From contig JBCFYV010011172.1 of the NCBI GenBank assembly GCA_039000515.1, positions 72,551,941 to 72,615,940 of the forward strand: 64,000 nt of DNA. Reading direction: 5' to 3'. The notes below the pieces were generated by a model. That model was not told the DNA's origin, searched no databases, and saw nothing but the letters and a program-made list of their open reading frames with translations. Each line of letters begins with the position of its first letter. Position 1 is the first letter of the stretch. Below, in pieces: positions 1 to 11,674 of this stretch. The position numbers were made by a program, and so were the translations under genes. This DNA comes from Timema cristinae. Lineage: Eukaryota > Arthropoda > Insecta > Phasmatodea > Timematidae.

Positions 1-180
1 GTGAGCTGTACGAGTAATTAAGCGGAGCTCGTCTGGCATGATTGGTTGAGGAGGTTTGAGTTCAAACACTGTCCAATTAAACTGAGGGTATTTCCAACTC
101 TCCCGCCAAACAAATGTGGGTACACTTACCCCTCATAAATACTTTCATTATTCCTACACCATTAGTATATTTAAATTATT
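1..180 (+). repeat. tRNA-derived SINE (family A) fragment, truncated by the window edge
   Basis: The stretch has the layout of the better-preserved SINE at 26152-26413: a tRNA-like head with a box-B-like GAGTTCAAAC, then a body with the 'actgagggta...ctcccgcc...aaatgtgggtacactt' order. The 3' tail is decayed. The copy is old and may begin before base 1. Confidence 0.55.
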
Positions 181-862
181 GTATGAGTAGTAATAATTAC
201 ATTTATTAAATATGTATATGTACGTGCTATCACAAGATATTGAAAAAAGTCACAATTACTAATTTTATTCACTGGATGGTGCAGAATGAAAGTGATTCAG
301 AAATGAATACAAGTGAATATAAGTTTGGGTTATCATAATAATTTAAATAGCGTAAGTCGCGTGTTGCAGAGTAATAGGTTACTTTCTCCTTGATTAGTAT
401 TCTACCGTCACAATTTATAAATAAAATTTAACGTCTGTCTGACTGTGTGTGTGTGTGAACTTGCCACCTAACCTTAAACCAAATTTAGTCAATTTATAAA
501 CGCTATCCAAACAGTGAAACTGTTTGCAAAAATATGCTTGTAGGGTTTTCCCGAACCAAATTAATGCTGGTACACATTCTACCTGGTCTAATTATACCAA
601 ACGGAAAATCTGGTCAATCAGCTTTAACTGATTTTTGATTTCACCTTATTTTTCACTCTCGCAAATGCGGGGTGCCCTCAACCATTGCAAGGAAGTCTTT
701 GATTGGATGACCGTTTAAACATTTATTAGCGGTGCTAAAGATATAGACTTTTGTGGGGCAGGGGGGGATAGCGGCCCCTAACTGAGGTTTCCATTTCCAG
801 AGAGGCCCCTTATTGTGCATAATCAGAGCTTTGTCAATGCTCTCTAGTTGCGACATCATTCA

Positions 863-1480
863 AGGTCGTGATCTATTCCTGTCTTGACTTGTCTTGTTGA
901 ATGGCCAAACTGGCACCAGGTATGAGTCATCAGGAAAAACCCATTACCACATAGAATGGGAAGAGGGGGAGTGTTGCCAGGGTCAATGACCTCATGCACT
1001 AGCTCAGGGTTTCAAGGTCGTGCTCTATTCCTGTCTTTACTTGTATTGTCAAGCTGCCAAACTAGCGCCAGGTATGAGTCATCTGGGTTGTGACAGAGCG
1101 ATGACCTGATCGGGAAAACCCATTGCCACATAGAAGGGAAAAGGGGGAGAAAGTTTCCAGGGTCAATGACCTAATTTACTAGCTCACGGTTTCAAGGTCG
1201 TGATCTATTCCTATCTCGACTTGTCTTGTCAAGCCGCCAAACTGGCACCAGGTATGAGTCATCAGGGTTGTGACAGAGTGATGACGTCATCGGGAAAACC
1301 CATTGCCACATAGAAGGGAAAAGGGGGAGGGTTTCCAGGTTCAATAACCTCATATACTAGCTCACGGTTTAAAGGTCATGGTCTATTCCTGTCTCGACTT
1401 GTCTTATCAAACCGCCAAACTGGCGCCAGATATGAGTCATCAGGGAAAACCCATTACCACATAGAAAGAGGAGTGTTGCG
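863..1480. repeat. Tandem array, ~150-180 bp unit, four diverged copies
   Basis: Units start near 863, 1011, 1191 and 1369. Each carries the order 'caaggtcgtgatctattcct', 'cttgtcttgtc', 'ccaaactgg..ccaggtatgagtcatc', 'gggaaaacccattgccacatag' and 'ggtcaatgacctca'. Length differs by a ~30-bp segment containing 'gttgtgacagagtgatgac' that is present in only two units. A fifth partial unit resumes at about 3132, beyond the 1537-3128 insertion, so the array was once continuous. Confidence 0.85.
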
Positions 1481-1536
1481 ACATCACATGCAGTGATGAC
1501 GTCACACAGATCGAGGCGACTTGTCTTGTCGAGTTA

Positions 1537-3128
1537 AGGCCCGTTGACACGATGTTAGTGGACTAATGCAAGTTTATTGGTATTAGCTTACTAACATGTT
1601 AGTTGTGTTGACACGCATTTTTCACTTGCATTAGTAGCGCTTTTAAAAACATGGCTGAAAATGAAGAGTGGTGATAACTGGTCTCTCTATTGGAGCCTTT
1701 TTTTTATCACTTCATCTCATTTCTCGTTCGGGTAATTTATACGCATATACTAATTATGCTTATGTGTTAGGAGCTATTAAGGGTGAATTTATAATAAGTA
1801 TGGGCGGCCAAATAAATTACAATTTCTTAGTAAACTCAATTTATCTTAATTAGTTTACCTATTTAATAAAAATTGTTTTATATAACCAACATAAAAAAGT
1901 TAGTGATTAATGTGTCTCCTATTTCTTAGTTCCTTAATACATTAAAATATATTTTAGTTGATCCCAAATAATTATTAAATTATTTTTCTTTATTTGTTAA
2001 CTTATTTAGCATATATGTTAAATAAAATTAAACTCAAATAAGGTCAATAAATTCCAATACAACCTAACTCGGTAGGGCATTTTTTTAAATAGGTCCAACC
2101 CAGATTTTTTCAACCCTGTTTTAAATGTTGGTATACTAATAACAAAATATCTTGTTAAATCCTAGCTAGACCTAAAGCATAAAAAAAATAGTAGGCCTTA
2201 ATTAATTTGTTGGGCATTTTTTTAAATAGGCCTAACGCCGGTTTTTTAAACCCTGTTTTAAATTTTGGTTTACTAATAACAAAATAATTTGTTAAATGAT
2301 AGCTTGCTAGGCCTAAAATATTCCTTAAAAATAATAATTCATTAATTTGTAGATTGGTTTAAATATAGACTACCTGGTTTGCTATACGATAATAATATTA
2401 AATTATGTATCTAATCAAGATTCCAAAGCATTACTTACTACAAGTGTTTGGGCTGATCATTTATAATTAATTTTAAAACTTATAAAGATTGGTTAAAGTG
2501 TCAAATATGGAGATTGGAAAACGCGCCGAAGATTTCGCGTGAAAACCACCGGCCATTCATACCTTACTTGCCGATAACGCGCATATTATGTTGCCGGAAC
2601 TAATCACGGTACTACAAAGTTGTATTATATTTTGTGATCGTATATAAAAAAATTACTCATGCCACGTTGAGTGGTAGGAAATAATGGTTTGTTAAAATTA
2701 TTGATAACATTTGTTTACCGATATTAAATAATATCTCTCACAAGGAACATTTGTAAAATTTACGTAGGACTAAAATTTTATTTTGGAAACTTCTAGAGAA
2801 TATGTACACCTGATATAACTTTACCATACCCCCTAGTGCAATATCCCTCCCATTCTTATCTTTATAAATTCGGTGCTTAAAATTGCACAAAAACTCATTC
2901 TTTTCATAACATTCCACAAATAAGTGTCCCCCGTACAACCAATTCTTCAGTTGCCGCCATTTTGGATTGTCTACTTGCATTAGTAAAGTTGGAAGGTGAC
3001 CAACTTTTTCAGTTGCAAGTGGACTTGCATGTTAGTAGCTTGCTTGTCTGTTTACACGGTGCAAGCTGTGCGCGCGCAGCCAAATTAGTGTACTTGCATT
3101 AGTCAACTAACAACGTGTCAACGGGCCT
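1537..3128. mobile_element. PIF/Harbinger-type DNA transposon, degraded, with TTA target duplication
   Basis: The ends are inverted repeats of about 38 bp: left AGGCCCGTTGACACGATGTT, right the reverse complement with few mismatches, both running on into GACTAATGCAAGT. They are flanked by TTA on both sides (1534-1536 and 3129-3131), the target duplication typical of PIF/Harbinger. Flanking sequence on both sides belongs to the tandem repeat at 863-1480, so the insertion site is clear. Subterminal 'cttgcatgttagt' motifs recur inside. The only coding trace is a MADF-like remnant near the right end. No transposase is seen, so it is probably non-autonomous or deleted. Confidence 0.8.
2738..2980 (-). 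pseudogene. MADF-domain-like remnant inside the Harbinger-type element
   Basis: An 80-codon minus-strand frame starts about 150 bases from the right terminal repeat. It has the pattern FVECYEKNEFL...KHRIYKDKNGRDIA, which resembles the first helices of a MADF DNA-binding domain (aromatic-x2-Y...LW/C-N...H..Y+...+R..A). MADF proteins are the usual second gene of PIF/Harbinger elements and bind the element ends. The similarity then fades and no BESS motif follows, so it reads as a truncated relic. It could also be chance similarity. Assigned from motif shape only. Confidence 0.4.
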
Positions 3129-3330
3129 TTACCAAACTGGCAACAGGTATGAGTTATCAGGGAAAACCCATTGCCACATAGAAGACTAATGGAAACAAAC
3201 TCCAGAAAAAAACCTTCGTGACATTGAAGGAGCAACAGAGGACAATAGGTCGCTAACCCCATGTCATCATGGAAATAACCAGAGGAGAAATGGAGTGGAA
3301 AGGGTGCCAAACTTGGAGTGGGGAGAAGAA

Positions 3331-3362
3331 AGCACTGTACTCAGCCGGTGCAGTACAGTGCT
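3331..3362. repeat. Short perfect hairpin, 11-bp arms
   Basis: AGCACTGTACT is followed ten bases later by its exact complement AGTACAGTGCT. It is not followed by a T-run and no gene adjoins, so I do not read it as a terminator. It may be the tip of an old foldback element. Confidence 0.6.
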
Positions 3363-3979
3363 ATAAATAACAGCAAATCAGAGAGCCATTGCTATGAATA
3401 GCAGCCAATCACAACGCTGTTTAAACTTCCGTTTATTCACATCGATGCTCACATGCGGATTTTTGGTGCGCCGTTACACGCAATTTTGACGGTCCACGCT
3501 ACCTGATACATGGGATTTTGCTTTAAAAGTCCACATCACGTGGTGCGTCAGCTCAGGATTTTCCTCAAACTTCACGAACCAGGCCTTGGCAAAATCCACA
3601 TGTAGGGATCATCCTTATTCAGTGCATTGACCAACCGCGGACAGGATGGCTTCAGTTTGAGTATGATTTTGGTAGGAAGAACACTAGAAGTTAGTTACTA
3701 AAGTTACTAAAACAATTTTAATATATTCATGCATTAAGTCAGGTTGTCTGCAGCTGTCACTCTAGATGGATATTATAAATATATATAGAATAACACATAC
3801 AATATGGTAACATGTTATTAATGTAGCCGCAAAGAAATATGTTAGGATTTTCTCTACTGTTCTTCCAACCAAAATCGGGGTATAGCTAGCTCAGCTCGTA
3901 ACCACGCTTTGTTATATGTCCTTAATGGGTGAGCTAGCTAGCTCCGCCTGTAACCACGCTTTGTTATCCTGTAAGGCCA

Positions 3980-4512
3980 GTCTACAACCAACATACCCGC
4001 TTGTCGGACTCGCAACTACGCAATCGCAAATGCACTCGTAATTACGCTTTTATTAAATACAAAATAGACTGTCTACAATGAAAAGTCGTAAAACGTAATT
4101 TCAACCAATAGGAACAAACATCAATGATGACTATAAAAGTCAAATTCATATTAATGTTTTCAAATAAGAAATAAATATTTAAAAAATATTTAACTGAATA
4201 AATACACATGATTTTAATTGGAAATCCTGTATTCATTACTATACATTTCCAATCGTTTTTGTCATAGACCAATTAACTTCAAATTATTTGATTTTAGTAG
4301 TCCATCCATATTTGTTTTTTGATTGGCTAAACGCAAGCCAACGCAAATACATAAACGCAAGAGATGGACAATGTTCATCTCCTCCCGACACGCTGGTCCG
4401 ACAGTTCCGACATACGATTGTGTTTGCGTAAGCTATTGTAGACAGACAAAATTACGTTATTGCGTAGTTGCGAGTCCGACAAGCGGGTGCGTTTGGTTGT
4501 AGACGGGCCATT
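3980..4512. mobile_element. MITE with ~50-60 bp terminal inverted repeats
   Basis: The left end reads GGCCAGTCTACAACCAACAT then ACCCGCTTGTCGGACTCGCA and ACTACGCAAT. The right end, read on the other strand, gives the same run with few mismatches, followed on both sides by 'gtctacaat'. The interior has no recognisable coding sequence. The flanks do not give an unambiguous target duplication, so I leave the superfamily open. Confidence 0.75.
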
Positions 4513-4559
4513 AGTGGTAGTAGTAGTTCTACCACTTTTTAAAAGAACGCACTAAAAAT

Positions 4560-4715
4560 AACACAATGACTCTTGAAACGATCATTCATACAGGACACAC
4601 ATAAAATAAAGATTCGTGGCAATCATCAAACAATGACTCGAAGCAATCATCCACGCAGGAAACACATGAGATAATGGCTCGAAGCGATCTTTAGTGAAGA
4701 ACGCATGGGAAAAAA
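4560..4715. repeat. Degenerate short tandem repeat, about three copies
   Basis: The pattern 'caatgactcgaagcaatcat' followed by 'ccacgcaggaaacacatgag' recurs with substitutions at about 4565, 4630 and 4675. Confidence 0.5.
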
Positions 4716-4911
4716 AATATATCACGCTACGACGTGCTTTCACTTTCCCAACAATTGTCCTCCTTTTACGATAAAAAAAATCTGTAAATTATTAGACCAG
4801 AGTACTTAGTATAGCTACCAAATGTGCATATCCTATTTTTAATTTTCAGTGTTTTGGTCTCTGCTGCCCATAATAACTGGTCCAAGGCTTTATAATCACT
4901 CGGGTAGCAGG

Positions 4912-5580
4912 GGCGCACCCGCGAGGGAGGAGGGTTTTGGGGGCTGAAGCCCCTCCCCCAGAAAATTAAAAATATTACATTTAATATAAAACAAATAATT
5001 GTGTGCAGTAATTAGGGCTTTTCAAAGGAATACTATTTATGTTGATATTTAATTTTACTGTATATTTGCACATAAATAAAAATAGGACCTGTGATACCAT
5101 AATATTTTCTAGAGATGGTTAAGTATTTACTCTTTGTACATAAAGTTTTGAAGTGGGTACAGTAATTTAAATTATTTTTTTAGAGCAATTATGTAAACAA
5201 TATTGTATCAAGAAGAGGGGAAGGTGCAGTTTATATCATTATATGCTCCCACTCCAACCAACTGCAAATCCTGGGTGTGAAGAAGAATGTGTAAACACAT
5301 ACCTGTGGCGTGCAGAGTGACAGAGAGAGGGTAGGCCAAGGATCCGATTTTTGTACAAATTAGCTCAAATTTTACCATTTTCATCCTTTGATATCTAAAT
5401 TTTTCATGATACCCACTTTTTAGGGGGCATCACTTATTATCTTTCTTATCTTACTTTGAATCAAATTTCCAAATATTACAGTAATTGAAATGTATATAAT
5501 GGTGCAATTATGATCATTATTATGTAAAAAGCCTTCCCCCCTCCCCCCAGCTCAAAATCCTGGGTGGCACAAAAACCTTG
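4912..5580. repeat. Interspersed repeat with G-rich head and repeated 'aaatcctggg' motif
   Basis: It begins with 'ggggcgcacccgcgagggag' and a run of G-tracts ending 'agcccctccccca'. It ends with two similar blocks, 'actgcaaatcctgggtg' near 5262 and 'agctcaaaatcctgggtgg' near 5550. No open frame of interest. This looks like a dispersed non-coding repeat, class not determined. Confidence 0.4.
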
Positions 5581-6422
5581 TGATTTAGACAAAGTTGAAT
5601 TAAGTGATTTTACGCCTGGTTACTACGACTCGTTTATTATTTCTGAAAGTAAAAAAGATTCTGAAACACATCGTCTCTAATGTTTAAATATATGTTCATA
5701 TAAACAATATCCTAAAAGCGGACAAATGAATGCTCAGAGTTTTGAAGAAGATAAAAACTACTCACCCCTAATAAGAAACACGTCACACACACAGAGGGAC
5801 TGAAGCTACGCGACACTTGTTTAGAATCGAACTAATCATTCTGTTCCTTGGCACCGATGTAGAGTGGTTCTTATCACCTGTGTTATCTGCCAGCCCAGTA
5901 GAAGACTCCACCTATTTATCAGTGACGGTTTATCAAACTGTTTACCAGTGTCAGATTATCATCGTGATCAGAACTAAGTCGCCACGCTCTCTCTTCCTTG
6001 TATAAGGACAAGGACATGTCACCGCGTGCTTACTCATCAGGCGCACAGGGGGTTGTTTGACTCTCAATTAAGTGCACTAGAGCCTTACCCAGAAATTTAT
6101 TTTGGCGAGTGGTTCTGCCTGCGGTGGTTCGTGTGGAAGTCCCCCAACAAGAAAGGATTATTTTTAAAAACATTGAATCCCTCTTCAAGAAATTTAAAGT
6201 TTTTTTAAACTTAATCAGGGTTGTAGCCTGAGTTATCTAAATTTTAGTCCTGTTTATGAGCTTAATATACATCAGTCTTACTTCCGGGCAGTGGGGACGA
6301 AGAGTTAAACCCTCCAAACACCCCACCTTAATACAGTTCTTAGGTGATGAATTAAATAGCCAAGCTATTAGATTTATTAGTTACGATTATAGCTGTATCT
6401 AAATATCGTATTCTTTAAATTG

Positions 6423-6880
6423 AAAAATGACACCTGGATATGGGAGTTAAACCCGGGACCTTTGACTTAGTACGCCGATGTTACAACCACTAAGCTATCC
6501 AGGAATTGTCCCGTGACTAGAGCCATTCTTCACGCATATTTTAAGGCAGAGTCTGTGATGGACGTGCGGAAATCGGTGGCTACAAATAGCTTAGCTAAAT
6601 CCATAATTATATGCGCATTTGTACAGTTGTAATTTGTAAGTGGCAGCAAAAAGTCAACCACCGAGTCGATGGTGACTGTGTTATCTGATAGCTCGTGATT
6701 TTAATAGATCACACATTTGTGGCCAACGATTTCCGCACATCCATCACAAACTCTGCCTTAAAATGTTATTGAAGAATGGGCCAGAGCACGGGAAGACTCC
6801 TGCTTGGCTCATTGGTTAGAGTATTGGCATACTAAGCCAAAGGTTCTGGATTCAATTCCCATGTTCAGGTGTCATTTTTA
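6423..6880. mobile_element. Foldback element whose arms are tRNA-like
   Basis: Two inverted arms of about 165 bp (6423-6590 and about 6715-6880) share roughly 85% identity by eye around a ~125-bp loop. Both outer ends read AAAAATGACACCTG. Read inward, each arm contains a tRNA-like block with box A (TAGCTTAGTGG on one arm, TGGCTCATTGG on the other) and box B (GGTCCCGGGTTTAACTCCC; GGTTCTGGATTCAATTCCC). It could be two head-to-head SINEs or one foldback element. No flanking duplication was identified. Confidence 0.7.
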
Positions 6881-6999
6881 ATTTTTTGACAGATCAAGTG
6901 TTTTAAATAGAAATAACACGTAAAACATACCAGTCAATAAGGTCGATTCTCAATTATCGGGTAGAAAATAAAAAATAAATTAATAACAAGGGCCGCGAA

Positions 7000-7217
7000 G
7001 CGAGTATTTACTCGAGTGTCTTGAGGAAGTAATACTAGCTCCGTAGCTCGAGTAACTGTTGCCATCCAATGCGAGTATGGAGTATATGCGAGTATAGAGT
7101 ATCTCTGAACACGGATATCTCAATCACCGATACTTTTGTTGAAATCGAGTCACTGGGAGTAGCGGTGATCAAATAGTATCGGTGAAAAAATAACAGTCAG
7201 TGATTTATCGCCCATCT
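7000..7217. repeat. hAT-like terminal fragment ending CGCCCATCTCTAG
   Basis: It contains repeated 'gagtat' and 'tcaccgatac' motifs and stops at 'tttatcgcccatctctag'. The reverse complement CTAGAGATGGGCGA resembles common hAT-type termini. The same motif block and the same end recur at 8040-8318 in the same orientation. Confidence 0.4.
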
Positions 7218-8039
7218 CTAGAGCTCATGTTTCAAAAACCGTATCAGATTGCTACGTAAAAATGACTTTAATGGTTTAAATGTTTCATTCAAATGCGTTT
7301 TCAATACAAAATATTTGTTTTAATAACAAAATCGAAAAGCTTGCTTACTAAGCAAATCACATTTCGGATTCTTTTTAAAAGTAAGCTACGAAAAATAATC
7401 ATTTATTCTTTTTTTCGGTGATCCTATCCCCAAAAATCACTAATAATAAATTAATATAAGTAACAAAATAGAAAATATATAAATAAACCTTAATATTTAC
7501 TATGCGTTTATGATCCTAATCATCCTATAGTCTAATCTAGAGTCTATTTGCTTCTAATATATGTATAGTTCATCTACTATTAGATGTACGGTATTTAAAA
7601 TAAAATAACACTACCATAATATAATATATGACCTGCATTCCAAACAACATTTCCTAAAACAATCGCCATTATGCTATGTTCATTTTTAATGTCACATAAA
7701 TTTTAACTGTAGTAAAACATATCACTAAATAAATTACACAATTACAAGAGTTTCCCATAGTACATCAAATAAGTTTTAATATTGGTATTCAAGTTTAACA
7801 TAATGTTTGTTGGACAACTAATTTTGCCCAAATTTAAAATATTAATAACATATGTTTTGCTTTCTTTTCTTATCAACTGTATGAAACATATTAAAATGCA
7901 TACTTTTGTATTGACTGTATATTAGTCAGGCAGCATGAAATCCATATGAAATCTTGAAAGATTAGGTAGCTGTATGTCAATTGTCAATGTCAGTGCCGAC
8001 AAGAATAGTTTATGTTAGGCCTTTAAGTATCAAATTCCA

Positions 8040-8318
8040 TTGCAAGCCCCAAACCCCCGAGTAATTAGTTTTGCTTCCAACCTATACTCATGGGAAAATT
8101 CAAGTAAATATCCAATACTCAATACTCATAAATACTCCATACTGATACTCGATTGTACTCGCATACTCGGACAGCAGCTAAATACTAGCCTTGACCGTGG
8201 TTGGAAAGTGAAAAAATACAGGTCACAGTGAAAAATCACTTATATAAATCACCGATATTTTAAAATCACAGTCACTGTATTCACTGATATAGTAAAATCA
8301 CTGTTTCGCCCATCTCTA
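8040..8318. repeat. Second hAT-like terminal fragment ending CGCCCATCTCTAG
   Basis: It shares 'actcatgg', repeated 'atactc', 'tcaccgatat' and 'cagtcactg' blocks with 7000-7217 and the same terminal string, only about a dozen bases before the next element starts. Confidence 0.45.
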
Positions 8319-8544
8319 GTTTCCTCACTACCATGAGGTAGATGGCACTTTTTTTTTAACGTCGTATCCCCTGTAGACCTAATCCCCTACAATTTTTTAT
8401 TTCATGTTTTATCCTTTGAAAGTTGAGGGTTGATAACCTTCTTCCATTTTATTAATCCATTCATTTCCTTGGTCGCTCCTGTGTGAATGTGTAATGTTTA
8501 ATGTGTTTAATTTCCTTATTCAAAAACCTCTTTGTTCTTTTTGG

Positions 8545-8970
8545 TCATGATGTGGTCCAGATTAACATCGATTTCATGGTCGTAATTCAAACTCTCCACT
8601 ACGTCTCCGACAATTGATGCAAATAATGGAACCTCGTAGCCCAACTTTTCTACATCTGCAAGCTTATTTACATCCTTTAGTACATTTGCAGGATATGGTC
8701 TTTAGGAGCTTTTGTGGTGCTTGATCTTTAGTGGTGGTACTGAGAAGCAGGCCAAAATTCCGTGTTCCTCCAACCTCAAACTTGCGGGCTCTTGGGATTT
8801 CCATACCATTGCTGAACTTGGTGGAACGAATGTTGATGTGCAGCTTCCAGAGTAAGAGGCAAAGCTGTGATATTGAATGTATTAATTTTGATAAAGATTT
8901 CGCAAATAATTTTAATCTTTGAACATCTAACAAGCTTTCGCTGCTCAGAACTCTGTTAAGAGGCTGCAAT
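8545..8970 (-). pseudogene. Decayed repetitive ORF with C-terminal cysteine cluster
   Basis: Read on the minus strand, a stretch with ALPLTLEAAHQHSF then HQVQQWYGNPKSP leads, through frame changes and stops, to CKCTKGC, ACRCRKVGL and ICINC. I recall this order (leucine/proline-rich segment, a QHSFR..QVQ.W.G-like motif, a tail of paired cysteines) from uncharacterised ORFs repeated across arthropod genomes; that recollection is unverified. At least two stops and one frame change are visible. It is probably the coding relic of the element bounded at 8331 and 15204. No function is assigned. Confidence 0.45.
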
Positions 8971-9469
8971 AAATTCTTATTTTGCCATGTCTCTCACATC
9001 CAGATGTGCATCTAGGTCTTTGAAAAGCTGCACAGTTTTATGTAGCTTCTTCAATACCTAATTTTAAACATTTTAATTTACCCTGCAAATACTAAATGAA
9101 TGTGTAAACAAAATCTTGTCCTTCAATTCTTTGGGAAGGTTCAAGCTGCTGGAAGAAAGCACTCTAATTCCATTTTCTCTTTGCTTGATTTCCTGAAGTA
9201 AATGTTGGAGTGATATGATGCTAATGCTATAAGTAGCACCAATATATCAAAATCTTCACCAATTATCATAACATAATTGTAATCACATGATATATCAATT
9301 GCGGTATTGTTAATGAGAAAACCAACATCCTAATCAGCTTGTTTAACAACAAAACCTTCATTTCCGAACTTCTTAAGTAACATAGAGATGAGATGGTTTT
9401 TTCCTATAGCATTTAATAGGAATTTATCTTGAGATATAGTGTAAAGTGGTCAGGATTTTAGGCCTTAGT

Positions 9470-10860
9470 TCTCAACCATTTCTTGTTTAAATTTACATTA
9501 GTTTGACTTTGTTTATATATTAATATGCTCAAGCTACTCAGAGTACTAAACTGATACATACCTTTTTCACTTCCCATTCGTCTAGGCCTAATTTAATTCT
9601 CTTTATTACTATTAAATGGTTAATTATAAGAAAGTTTGGGGTTCTATGGTAATTATAAGTCATGTAAATCATAACCAAAGTTGTAGGCAATGCATGTTTT
9701 AAATTTCAATTCTTTAACTTCATTTTCAGGCCTTTAAACTTTTAATCTTATAGTTTTTCATTATTTAAAGTCTTTGTTGGAATATTAGAGTCATCCAAAT
9801 TTATTACTTTTACTTTTCATTTTAAGCATCGTGCAACGTAGTAATAACTGAACCCGGAAGCTGGGAGACGCACCTGTTGCTTACACGTGTGGTCTTTCGG
9901 GGAGGGGAGGTTTTGGCGCGGACTCCTGGCCAATCAGTGCATTCGCTTATATGGAAGGGAAGCGTGAGACGCGGGACAGACGCGATCGGGAGACATGCCT
10001 GTTAACACTAAAATAGAGTAGACCTGTAAAAACTACCTACCTTTTCAACCTGTAGAGATGGGGGAGAGGAGATTTAGCTCAGGTGGCTAAAAAGTTGTCT
10101 TTATCAATGTAACTAATTCGTTTATCTAAATTAATTAGCCGTATTACCAGTATGTAAATTTTTTGTTAAATTAAAACTTCAAATACTACACTACCTCATA
10201 TGTTTTTAATCGGCTGAGTATCTCTACCCCCACCATTATACTTATAACCCCGAGATGCTCTACCGAAACAACTGACTGCCGTGGACGACCCCGTAAGAAA
10301 AAGATGATCAGCAGTTGACTGGGTACGATAGTTGCTGTCATCGACTCATCGAACAGAACATTAACCAATGGTTCTTCAATCATCTAAAATGCTCGGATGA
10401 TTTTGTGCTTTTGACTTCTTTATATCCGTCAAAAACTATGATACTATTCCTTTTATAGTATTTTGTAACATACTTCCCATGGGTCGAAGAGAAAGTCTCT
10501 TTTTGATGTCAAACTACACCGTGAAGAACAAATCCACCGTTTACAACGTGAATTCCATTTCCAAAATTTACTTCATCAGATACAGGAGAAAAAAATTCCT
10601 ATGAAACAGTTGTTCTTGTTTTTTTGCATTCATAATTCCTAAAAGAGTGAAAATGGATAGGGAGCCAATTCAAATTGAAATTAATACTGCTGCAACTCTT
10701 TATCAAATTTCTTGGCCAGGGAAATTCGTTAAAAAAGTATTACGAGGTCGATTGTAATTTTATCATCATGTATTTTGTTTTTGAGGTGACTGCTCGGAGG
10801 GGCATCACTCTTTTTGCGCTGAAACTTTACACTATCAAAGTTGTTTCCAATTATAGTAGG
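9470..10860. other. No gene recognised
   Basis: AT-rich sequence with a short GC-richer patch near 9835-9990 ('ctgggagacgcacctg', 'cgtgagacgcgggacag'). Short frames on both strands, such as 10186-10383 minus, match no family I know. Confidence 0.5.
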
Positions 10861-10862
10861 CA

Positions 10863-11195
10863 TCTATAATAATAAAAGAAAGTGTTTTTCTGTGAGTGTT
10901 TGTTTGTTTGTGTGCGATGCCCAGCCAAATCTATTGCACGCAGAGATCTGAAATTTTTAAGATAAGTGGAGGGAAGGGATTCCAAATGCATCTCGAAGCA
11001 GGATTTTTAAATTTTTAATTAGCCTTTTAATCAGGCTATTTTTGACAAATTTTTGAAGAAAATATTTTTAATCTGGTTTATAATTACGTTTCAGAGATAA
11101 CGTTTCCATTTGAAATCAGGCATCATGGAGGGGAGAGGGGCTCATATAATTCTTATGCCACAGTGGGTCACGGGCAACGGTGCGGGATTGCTAGT
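10863..11195 (+). mobile_element. Helitron-like non-autonomous element
   Basis: It begins TCTATAATAATAAAAGAAAG with repeated 'tgtttg' and ends CGGGCAACGGTGCGGGATTG directly before CTAGT. The start, the short GC-rich hairpin-prone segment just upstream and the CTAGT end fit small insect Helitron derivatives. There are no terminal inverted repeats or target duplication, as expected for the class. No Rep/helicase is encoded. Confidence 0.5.
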
Positions 11196-11483
11196 TGAAG
11201 ATAAGCCGATCTTGTATGCTTTGTATCAATCACTATTTTCACCTCCTTATACTCGGGTACTTATAGACACTACACTATGTCAAACTGGAAATGAAGGGAC
11301 GGAGAGATAAAAACTAATTCAAATATTTTTACACATATTCGTCATCTTTTGATATACCTACATGATATCCTAGCATCAACATGTTGTTCTGTAGTAGCAA
11401 ATGACACTTGACAAATTTCTTCAATTTTTTCTGATACCTCCAGAAGAATAGGCATTGTGAGAATTCATTTTGTCAGAACATTA

Positions 11484-11523
11484 AGGGGCGTTTACACGGT
11501 ATGATTTTTCGTGCTAGATGTCT
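11484..11523 (+). repeat. Left terminal inverted repeat of the Harbinger element
   Basis: 40 bp identical to the reverse complement of 15092-15131, preceded by the TTA target duplication. CTAGCATGC follows at once and GCATGCTAGC about 20 bases further in. Confidence 0.95.
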
Positions 11524-11674
11524 AGCATGCTTCTAACCTGCGCGCATGCTAGCTATCACGCAGGCTGACTCGCATACCAGAAGTGTTTACACGGGATGAT
11601 AAAATAGCAAGGGACTTTGTTTTGTTAGTGTGGTTGGTCATTAGTGATTAGTGCTTCTGATTAAACAGGACAAA

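Noticed and set aside
653..859. 68-codon minus-strand frame near a G-run
   Set aside because: No family motif and no splice context; likely by chance in repeat-derived sequence.
3331..3362. Hairpin as a transcription terminator
   Set aside because: No T-run follows and the genome is eukaryotic; recorded only as a short inverted repeat.
10186..10383. 65-codon minus-strand frame
   Set aside because: No recognisable domain, no flanking exon or start context; sits in repeat-rich sequence.
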